Source: an uncultured Sutterella sp. (GTDB lineage: Bacteria; Pseudomonadota; Gammaproteobacteria; Burkholderiales; Burkholderiaceae_F). Taken from it: a DNA stretch of 7,417 nucleotides. The DNA is taken from contig CABSHY010000058.1 in NCBI GenBank assembly GCA_902477615.1, forward strand, positions 1 to 7,417, written 5' to 3'. Below are positions 1 through 4,464 of this stretch, piece by piece. A model generated the notes under the pieces. It saw only the letters and a list, made by a program, of their open reading frames with translations. It was not told where the DNA came from and made no database searches. Every line of letters begins with the position of its first letter. Position 1 is the first letter of the stretch. The position numbers were made by a program, and so were the translations under genes.

Positions 1-1
1 G

Positions 2-406
2 CAAACCATGATTCCCGCTGAAAACCACATCACTGAAGGGGTTGTGTGTATAACGCCAGATGACTCCAATCGCAAGGTTGCATATAACTGCACGATCGGT
101 GCTTTGCAACAAAAGGGTTATACCGTCAAAGAAATCGGTCATCGCACAAATGACCCTAATTGCGATGCCATTTTGGATTGTCAAACAGTCTCTCGTTGGG
201 ATGTTGCGAACTTCACCAGTGACATCAAATATGAGTGGTATGAGGACGGTACTAAAATTGGTCGTTGTCACTACCAAGCGAAAAGCGGTTTGAACTTCAC
301 GAAGTTCATTAACACCCAAGAAAAAGTCAATGACTTACTGAATAAACTATTACCCAAGTCTAAGAAATTGCCCAGTCGCTATGAAGGGCAGTCTGCTAAT
401 TGGTAA
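2..406 (+). CDS. Sbal_3080-like small lipoprotein, 5' end missing
   Basis: The frame is open to the left edge of the window, so the ATG at 8 is probably internal and the lipoprotein signal peptide with its lipobox Cys lies upstream. The visible 132-135 residues fit, from memory, the small Sbal_3080-type lipoproteins of marine gammaproteobacteria: a beta strand with a VVCI motif, a helix, a Cys-containing turn (PNCD), the SRWDVANF segment, a repeated-strand region with GRCHYQAKSG, and a C-terminal FI-x4-KV-x2-LLNKLLP helix. The product would be exported and anchored in the outer or inner membrane; its biochemical role is unknown. The gene ends at TAA 404-406, 55 bp before the convergent ATPase gene, with a hairpin between. 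It shows no functional link to the genes on its right and may mark the flank of the accessory region. Family call fairly sure; start unknown. Confidence 0.62.
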   Translation, partial: QTMIPAENHITEGVVCITPDDSNRKVAYNCTIGALQQKGYTVKEIGHRTNDPNCDAILDCQTVSRWDVANFTSDIKYEWYEDGTKIGRCHYQAKSGLNFTKFINTQEKVNDLLNKLLPKSKKLPSRYEGQSANW

Positions 407-412
407 TGCATC

Positions 413-446
413 AAGAGGGAGTTCAGCTTTTCTGCGACTCCCTCTT
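413..446. terminator. Hairpin between convergent genes, probable bidirectional terminator
   Basis: A perfect 10-bp stem, AAGAGGGAGT (413-422) against ACTCCCTCTT (437-446), encloses a 14-nt loop in which CAG/CTG can add three more pairs. It lies between the stop of the lipoprotein gene and the stop of the minus-strand ATPase gene, where a shared terminator is expected. Neither side has a strong T-run, so termination efficiency is uncertain. Confidence 0.6.
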
Positions 447-461
447 ACTCAAATGTCTCAA

Positions 462-1958
462 TCACAGCGACTCATCTTTCAGAGTCTCACCACTGATTTT
501 GATCCATTCATTGGCCTCTCGATTGTATTGCCGATCAGCGGCCATATCTCGATAACCGTCTTCTAAACTGCTATAAGTCGCACAGTCAATCTGAGGTAAC
601 TCCCCTGTTGAGGCTAACTCTTTAACTGATAATCCCAAGTACTCTTGCTGATAAGAAAGATAGTCCTGATTAAGACTGAAAAAATTGATTGCTTTAGTTT
701 TTAAAGCCTTCAAATCAAGGTCATCAGCATCGAATTTAATGTCTGCAAAGACGATTCTTTTCTCTGACCTATTCACGGCTACTAAATCAATTTCGCTTTC
801 CCCTCCTTTATCCCACCACGGCGATACCTCATCGAAATATCCCATCTTTTCAAAATGATGACGATAGAGACGTTTTAACATACCCTCTAACCACACTGAG
901 TAACTGACTTTAATAAGGTCATAGAGTTCATTTGCACTTGCAGACTGAAGCATCTTTCGATTAGGCAAGCAAAACGTATACCAAAAGTTCAACAAGTTAT
1001 CCGTCAACTCAAATCGAGCACGCTTACGTACAGCGCCATTGTTGCCCCAAGGTTCAATTTGGCGAATCAAACCCAGTTCATTTTCCAATTGATGAAGATG
1101 CCCTGAAATATTGATATCAAAGGCAGGGACAAGTTCTCTGCGTTTGTTTTTCCCTTGAGCAATCGCCATCAGTATTTCATTCATATGAGAGGCATTGCCT
1201 TTGAACGCATTGGCAATGATGAGCTGCGCTTCTGTCATCAATCCGGAATTAAAAGAAAGGGATTGCTTGAGCATCGCATCAAGGGTTAATGAACCCGATT
1301 CTAAAAAGGATTGAACATACTGAGGTACGCCACCCGTTAGTGAATACAAAGCTAACAAGTCCTCTCCCTTAAAATCGTTCTTGAAGTCCATCAAAGCGTC
1401 TTTCAAAACCTTCGGAGAGAAAGGCTCTAAGTGAATAAACTCATTCGCTTTCTCATATAGAGGGACCTTTTCATTTTCAAAAATATCCCCCAAACTATTT
1501 TCAGATCCTGACACCACAATCAAAATTTTTGATTGTGAATGATGGCGATCCCAAAGCACCTGTAAAGTCTTAAATACTGTCGGGTCGACGAAATTGAAGT
1601 GTTGGAATTCATCCAATACCAAAATCAATGGTTGTTTTTCTGCTTCTTTAAATATGAGCTTAAAAGCTTCTTCATAGCTACGGATAGACGGTCTATAAGG
1701 CATTTCCAATGCACTTTGAATTTCATCAACCAAATTAGATAAGTTGGTACTGGCTAACTGCGAAGCCACATACATTGAAATCGTTGGCACTTCTGAATCT
1801 GTGGGAAAGGCTTCATTTATCAAACGGGTTTTTCCAATACGCCAACGACCTGCAATGGCAACGAAACGACTTATCCCGCGAACGCAAACGTCCTCTTTAA
1901 GTTTTTGTAAAAGCTGAAGTTCGTTTTCTCTTCCGTAGAAGCGCTTGAGGTTTGTCAT
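462..1958 (-). CDS. STAND/archaeal-type AAA ATPase with C-terminal DUF234-like PD-(D/E)XK domain
   Basis: This 498-aa cytoplasmic NTPase has the architecture of the archaeal-type ATPase family (ATPase_2 plus DUF234). Visible in order are an entry motif FYGRENEL (7-14), Walker A GRWRIGKT (37-44), Walker B LILVLDE (111-117), a sensor-1-like strand ILIVVSGSE (145-153), the family signature LTGGVPQYV (207-215), a winged-helix-like middle (about 240-330), and a C-terminal nuclease-like fold with E358, D391 in SEIDLVAV and D406-I-K408 in FADIKF. The usual E-x-K is D-x-K here, which still permits metal binding. Such proteins are common as solitary genes in genomic islands; their role is mostly unproven, and DNA binding or cleavage coupled to ATP hydrolysis is inferred. 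The ATG at 1956-1958 has only a weak upstream AGAG. A good promoter lies at 1992-2020, and the ACGT-site array sits just behind it. Family call sure; function unknown. Confidence 0.88.
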   Translation of the reverse strand: MTNLKRFYGRENELQLLQKLKEDVCVRGISRFVAIAGRWRIGKTRLINEAFPTDSEVPTISMYVASQLASTNLSNLVDEIQSALEMPYRPSIRSYEEAFKLIFKEAEKQPLILVLDEFQHFNFVDPTVFKTLQVLWDRHHSQSKILIVVSGSENSLGDIFENEKVPLYEKANEFIHLEPFSPKVLKDALMDFKNDFKGEDLLALYSLTGGVPQYVQSFLESGSLTLDAMLKQSLSFNSGLMTEAQLIIANAFKGNASHMNEILMAIAQGKNKRRELVPAFDINISGHLHQLENELGLIRQIEPWGNNGAVRKRARFELTDNLLNFWYTFCLPNRKMLQSASANELYDLIKVSYSVWLEGMLKRLYRHHFEKMGYFDEVSPWWDKGGESEIDLVAVNRSEKRIVFADIKFDADDLDLKALKTKAINFFSLNQDYLSYQQEYLGLSVKELASTGELPQIDCATYSSLEDGYRDMAADRQYNREANEWIKISGETLKDESL

Positions 1959-1991
1959 CGTATTTTCTCTAACTAATTCCCTACTATTTGA

Positions 1992-2020
1992 AATATAAGG
2001 GTTTTTATACTTATTATCAA
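1992..2020 (-). promoter_or_regulatory. Sigma70-like promoter of the ATPase gene
   Basis: On the minus strand, TTGATA (2020-2015) and TATATT (1997-1992) are separated by exactly 17 bp. This predicts transcription starting near 1985 and a leader of roughly 27 nt before the ATG at 1958. The ACGT-site array (2037-2072) begins 16 bp upstream of the -35 box, a position suited to an activator or upstream repressor. Confidence 0.6.
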
Positions 2021-2036
2021 TATGCTTATTATTGGT

Positions 2037-2072
2037 AACGTAAACGTCATTTACGTAAACGACATTTACGTT
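2037..2072. promoter_or_regulatory. Symmetric array of TTTACGTAAA-type sites, 15-bp period (putative operator)
   Basis: Three ACGT cores sit at 2038-2041, 2053-2056 and 2068-2071, exactly 15 bp apart. The left one is AACGTAAA, the middle one the full palindrome TTTACGTAAA, the right one TTTACGTT. Read on either strand the 36-bp block is nearly identical: 32 of 36 positions are symmetric, and the four exceptions are C/T or A/G differences in the linkers. It also reads as a 15-bp direct repeat, ACGTAAACGTCATTT then ACGTAAACGACATTT with one mismatch. It lies between two divergent promoters, so a cooperative dimeric repressor is the simplest reading. The nearby HicB-family protein is one candidate ligand; iterons or a nuclease target are alternatives. 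Confidence 0.6.
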
Positions 2073-2102
2073 GTTTCGATTAACAAAAATTTTTGATCAA
2101 TT

Positions 2103-2132
2103 TGTCCTGTTTTTTACGTAAAAAACAGGACA
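2103..2132. repeat. Perfect 30-bp palindrome with ACGT centre
   Basis: The half-site TGTCCTGTTTTTTAC (2103-2117) is followed without spacer by its exact reverse complement (2118-2132). The centre is ACGT flanked by T and A runs, so the core resembles the ACGTAAA sites 48 bp to the left. It lies 51 bp upstream of the -35 box of the HicB-family gene. It could be an operator or a cruciform-forming site; as RNA it would fold into a hairpin, but no T-run follows. Just to its left are two short palindromes, CAAAAATTTTTG (2084-2095) and TTGATCAA (2093-2100). Confidence 0.7.
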
Positions 2133-2183
2133 TTTCTGAGTGCTAACGACGGCTTCGGAGTAATATCATTTCATTAACAGCAT

Positions 2184-2212
2184 TTGCAACTGACTCAGTT
2201 ACGCATTAAATA
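2184..2212 (+). promoter_or_regulatory. Sigma70-like promoter of the HicB-family gene
   Basis: TTGCAA (2184-2189) and TAAATA (2207-2212) are 17 bp apart. Transcription would start near 2219, leaving a short leader that holds the Shine-Dalgarno AGGA at 2223-2226. Confidence 0.5.
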
Positions 2213-2234
2213 ATGACCGACTAGGAAAGTAAAA

Positions 2235-2591
2235 ATGAACAAACCTTTAACCCTTCACCCCTATCTCGACTATGTCGGCTCTATTGAGTTTTCAACGGAA
2301 GATCAACTGTTTTACGGTAGCGTTCAGTTTATTGAAGATAGTGTTTGCTATGAGTCTAAGACGCTGGATCGCTTGCAAGATGCTTTTGAAAAAGCTGTTG
2401 ACGATTATTTAGATGACTGCAAGAAATTGAACAGGAAACCGAATACGACGTGCAAGGGATCATTTAACGTTCGAATTCCTCAACAACTTCATATTGATTT
2501 GGTTCGTTATAGCATCAAGCACGACCAGTCGCTTAACAAAACCGTCACGATGGCGGTTCAGAAGTTCCTTAATAGTGAAAACGAATCCTAA
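2235..2591 (+). CDS. HicB-family antitoxin-like protein with C-terminal ribbon-helix-helix, no HicA partner
   Basis: This 118-aa protein matches the long HicB type. The N-terminal part (about 9-65) has the partial RNase H-like fold pattern Y-x-G-x-I-E-F, then F-x-G-x-V with D36, then a helix ending AVDDYLDDCKKLNRKP. The C-terminal part (about 75-113) is an Arc/MetJ-like ribbon-helix-helix: strand GSFNVRIP, helix LHIDLVRYSIKHDQ, then SLNKTVTMAVQKFL. Family members bind DNA as dimers and, when paired, neutralise the HicA mRNA interferase. No hicA-sized frame lies in the 276 bp upstream or in the gap downstream, so this looks like an orphan that may act as a transcription repressor. The ATG at 2235 has AGGA 8 nt upstream. 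The array and palindrome upstream are plausible autoregulatory operators. Family call sure; role inferred. Confidence 0.87.
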   Translation: MNKPLTLHPYLDYVGSIEFSTEDQLFYGSVQFIEDSVCYESKTLDRLQDAFEKAVDDYLDDCKKLNRKPNTTCKGSFNVRIPQQLHIDLVRYSIKHDQSLNKTVTMAVQKFLNSENES

Positions 2592-2642
2592 GTGCTTCAT
2601 TCAACAAAAATGCGCCTTAATAAATTCAAAGTTCCCAGGTCT

Positions 2643-2690
2643 ATGGATATCGGATGATTTGTTGTCAAACAGATAAGTGCTGTGCAATAA
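2643..2690 (+). promoter_or_regulatory. Repeated promoter module, copy A (upstream of the alarmone synthetase gene)
   Basis: This segment matches 4085-4130 at about three quarters of positions with one 2-nt gap. Shared blocks are ATGG, ATGAT, TGTTG, AAAC, GATAAG and a terminal CAATAA. TTGTTG (2659-2664) and TGCAAT (2683-2688), 18 bp apart, could serve as -35 and -10. Weaker similarity continues left to about 2631. It lies about 60 bp before the RelA/SpoT start, in the gap after the HicB-family gene, which has no obvious terminator. Confidence 0.5.
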
Positions 2691-2716
2691 ATAGCTTCAT
2701 AAGCCCATTTGTCACA

Positions 2717-2722
2717 TATAAT
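2717..2722 (+). promoter_or_regulatory. Consensus -10 box TATAAT before the alarmone synthetase gene
   Basis: A perfect TATAAT stands at 2717-2722. The region 16-18 bp upstream (CTTCAT at 2695-2700) is a poor -35, so this box may be weak or need an activator. A start near 2729 would leave almost no leader for the GTG at 2734 but about 23 nt for the ATG at 2752, which favours the ATG. Confidence 0.42.
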
Positions 2723-2751
2723 GAAACACTTATGTGATTCCTAGAGAAAAA

Positions 2752-3786
2752 ATGTTAAAAGCTAAGACCCTGTCAAAAAAGTTAGTCCGGAAAACCGGTA
2801 ATGTTTTGTCTGGTGTTTCTGATGAAATGTCATTGAACGATGCAATGGAAATCCTCTCAAAATGGAGAGTGGAACATGCTTATCCAATCAACGCATTACA
2901 AATCTACCTCCGAAGAGTTCTGGCCAGAAATAAATTTTCTAATGCGATTGTTGCTCAACGATTAAAACGAACTCCTTCAATCATCGAAAAACTCAAACGT
3001 TTCAAAACAATGTCTTTGGACAGAATGCAAGACATTGGAGGGGTTAGAGTTATCGTTGACAATATTAATGATGTTTATCGGCTCCACAAATTAATTGAAA
3101 CCTCTAAGCGTTTTAAGCATCAACTTGAACTTCCTCCTCATGACTATATCGAGTCACCAAAGTCTGACGGTTACAGAAGTCTTCACCAAGTTATTCGATA
3201 TAGGAGTGAGGCTCATAAAGAGTTAAACGGGTTGCGTTTAGAAATCCAAATTCGAACCCGTCTTCAACACTCTTGGGCAACAGCTGTCGAAACCCTGGGG
3301 ATGATTCAAAAATCATCAATTAAAACTGGCGGTGGAGATGAGGTAACAAGACGCTTTTTCAAGATTGCAAGCGCTCTGTTTGCATTAAAAGAAAAGCGAA
3401 ACTTACCGGAGGGATTTGAAAACTCTACAAAGTCTGACCTTATCAATGAGCTTAAGCGAATTGAAGAGTCAGACAAAATACTTACACAACTTCGAGGTGT
3501 TGCTGTTTCAGCTCATCACATTGATACGATTACGAAAGACTATACTGGATATCACGTCCTTCAATTGTTTATTTCTGAGCAAAGAGTGCGACTTACAGCA
3601 TTCAAGGAAGCACAGGATGCTGAAAGCTTCTATAAAACGAAAGAAATTGAAACGAAAGATGATCCAAACATGGCAATTGTTTTGATGTCTGCCGGTGCCT
3701 TAAAGGACATTAAAAAAGCTTACCCCAACTACTTTTTAGACACTACAGCTTTTCTTGGTAACATCGAGAAAATTTCAAACAGGTAG
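2752..3786 (+). CDS. Single-domain RelA/SpoT-type (p)ppGpp synthetase (alarmone synthetase-like)
   Basis: This cytoplasmic protein of 344 aa should transfer pyrophosphate from ATP to GDP/GTP or a related acceptor. All synthetase motifs are visible: RLKRTPSIIEKL (70-81, ATP side), DIGGVR with catalytic Asp94, DYI-x2-PK-x-DGYRSLH (131-145) with nucleotide-stacking Tyr141, and EIQIRT (164-169) with metal-binding Glu164, followed by QHSWATAVE. There is no HD hydrolase, TGS or ACT domain, so it is not a housekeeping RelA or SpoT. An N-terminal helical region contains WRVEHAYP, and the C-terminal domain ending KKAYPNYFLDT is shared by a family often found on mobile elements. Some small RelA/SpoT enzymes are toxins or phage-triggered effectors; which type this is cannot be told here. 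I chose the ATG at 2752 (AGAG 5 nt upstream, TATAAT at 2717); an in-frame GTG at 2734 would add six residues. It is probably its own transcription unit with a terminator at 3796. Confidence 0.87.
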   Translation: MLKAKTLSKKLVRKTGNVLSGVSDEMSLNDAMEILSKWRVEHAYPINALQIYLRRVLARNKFSNAIVAQRLKRTPSIIEKLKRFKTMSLDRMQDIGGVRVIVDNINDVYRLHKLIETSKRFKHQLELPPHDYIESPKSDGYRSLHQVIRYRSEAHKELNGLRLEIQIRTRLQHSWATAVETLGMIQKSSIKTGGGDEVTRRFFKIASALFALKEKRNLPEGFENSTKSDLINELKRIEESDKILTQLRGVAVSAHHIDTITKDYTGYHVLQLFISEQRVRLTAFKEAQDAESFYKTKEIETKDDPNMAIVLMSAGALKDIKKAYPNYFLDTTAFLGNIEKISNR

Positions 3787-3795
3787 TTCTGATTC

Positions 3796-3822
3796 AAGCC
3801 TCCCAATGGGGGCTTTTCTTTT
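3796..3822 (+). terminator. Rho-independent terminator after the alarmone synthetase gene
   Basis: An 8-bp stem AAGCCTCC / GGGGGCTT (3796-3803 and 3808-3815, one T-G wobble) with loop CAAT runs straight into TTTTCTTTT (3814-3822). It begins 10 nt after the TAG at 3784-3786. Confidence 0.85.
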
Positions 3823-3913
3823 GCTCTGAAGTTTTCGTTATTGAAAGAGGTTACTAAGGAACAGATCCATTTTGCGTTTAGTTAGTGAATATCTATCAGC
3901 AACTTTGGTGACT

Positions 3914-4058
3914 GTCCGCATGTTTAAGAAATCCCCGTCCGAATAAATAAGTAGCGCGGTATTTATGTTTAAGAATTTCCCTAAAGGATTGGCTCTTCAT
4001 AATTATTCGCACCATGCTTCTTAATCTTCCGGACACCCGATTTTTTAAACATTCGGAC
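3914..4058. repeat. 145-bp imperfectly self-complementary element with GTCCG/CGGAC arms (MITE-like)
   Basis: The outer arms 3914-3934 and 4038-4058 are inverted copies: GTCCG, one mismatch, ATGTTTAA, one mismatch, AAATC. A second inner pair, 3937-3955 against 4016-4034, again starts with GTCCG and matches at 14 of 19 positions; weaker pairing continues inward around TTTATG/CATAAT. Inside, ATGTTTAAGAA recurs directly at 3965-3975. GTGA occurs on both sides (3908-3911 and 4059-4062), which could be a 4-bp target duplication or chance. No transposase and no frame above about 20 codons is present. This is the main content of the gene-free stretch 3823-4084. It could be a small non-autonomous mobile element, a recombination site or a structured RNA. 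Confidence 0.5.
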
Positions 4059-4084
4059 GTGAATATATGCGATTCCCCGACATC

Positions 4085-4130
4085 ATGGGCATTGAATGAT
4101 ATGTTGCTAAACGGATAAGCGTTACAATAA
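4085..4130 (+). promoter_or_regulatory. Repeated promoter module, copy B (upstream of the DUF6429/primase-helicase operon)
   Basis: This is the second copy of the module at 2643-2690. A good -10 TACAAT (4123-4128) is preceded 16 bp upstream by ATGTTG (4101-4106), a poor -35, consistent with dependence on an activator that reads the conserved AAAC-GGATAAG part. Predicted initiation near 4135 leaves a leader just long enough for the strong Shine-Dalgarno at 4140-4145. Confidence 0.55.
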
Positions 4131-4152
4131 GAAAAACATAGGAGGTTTCATC

Positions 4153-4428
4153 ATGACAACTCCCCAAAAACTTCCCACCGAACCTCGCCAAGCCATTGAA
4201 GAACTCACCATGATTCTTCTTTATCTGACACGCTTTGCTTGGAACAAAAATCAAGAAATGCGCTCGAGCTGGAAATCCCACGACTGGGATGCCATGGATC
4301 ACTTGGTCGAACAAGAGTTCCTTTATCGTGGCAGTCGGAAAAATAAGTCGGTTGACATTATGGATACGGGTGTTGAAAAGGCTCTGGAGTTACTCAAAAA
4401 ATACAACATCAAAGACTGGGAATCGTAG
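4153..4428 (+). CDS. DUF6429-like small protein, possible winged-helix
   Basis: The 91-aa product is cytoplasmic, with no signal or membrane segment. It resembles the DUF6429 family: an IEELTMILLYLTRF helix (15-28), then W-K-S-H-D-W-D-A-M-D-H-L (40-51), then EQEFLYRGSRKNKSV (53-67) and a closing helix GVEKALELLKKYNI. The order helix, helix, basic turn (RGSRKNKSV) and beta-like stretch followed by an EGV-type helix suggests a small winged-helix, as in PadR/MarR-like regulators; this is inference, and the family's function is not established. The start is clear: AGGAGG at 4140-4145 lies 7 nt before the ATG. It is the first gene of an operon with the primase-helicase 36 bp downstream, so it could regulate or assist that enzyme. 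Family call moderately sure. Confidence 0.72.
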   Translation: MTTPQKLPTEPRQAIEELTMILLYLTRFAWNKNQEMRSSWKSHDWDAMDHLVEQEFLYRGSRKNKSVDIMDTGVEKALELLKKYNIKDWES

Positions 4429-4464
4429 TTACTTAGCACCAGAGTCACTTTAATAGAGATCATC

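Noticed and set aside
60..566. Plus-strand frames at 60-293 and 381-566
   Set aside because: The first overlaps the lipoprotein gene in another frame. The second covers the terminator hairpin and the antisense of the ATPase end.
2037..2132. Short CRISPR-like or plasmid-iteron array
   Set aside because: Only two near-identical 15-bp units plus a partial third, with no spacers and no replication-initiator gene nearby; a symmetric operator explains the pattern better, although iterons remain a minor alternative.
2494..2676. 60-codon plus-strand frame overlapping the HicB-family 3' end, considered as a HicA toxin
   Set aside because: It lacks the HicA double-stranded-RNA-binding-like pattern (G-[ST]-H-x fold motifs), has no ribosome site, and half of it is an out-of-frame reading of the HicB helix.
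2734..2751. GTG at 2734 as start of the alarmone synthetase
   Set aside because: It has no Shine-Dalgarno and would be only about 5 nt from the transcript start predicted from TATAAT at 2717-2722. The ATG at 2752 fits better, though the GTG is not excluded.
3416..3685. 89-codon plus-strand frame inside the alarmone synthetase gene
   Set aside because: Shadow of the RelA/SpoT frame; low-complexity, basic translation with no domain.
3965..4024. Possible 19-codon peptide starting at ATG 3965
   Set aside because: It has no ribosome site and lies entirely inside the self-complementary element, so its sequence is better explained by the repeat arms.
3914..4058. Integron attC site
   Set aside because: The length and dyad symmetry invite the comparison, but the element lacks RYYYAAC at its left end and GTTRRRY at its right end, and no integrase or cassette pattern is visible.
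4045..4314. 89-codon minus-strand reading frame over the DUF6429-like gene
   Set aside because: It is antisense to a plus-strand gene with a perfect Shine-Dalgarno and family resemblance, and its sequence looks like no protein family.
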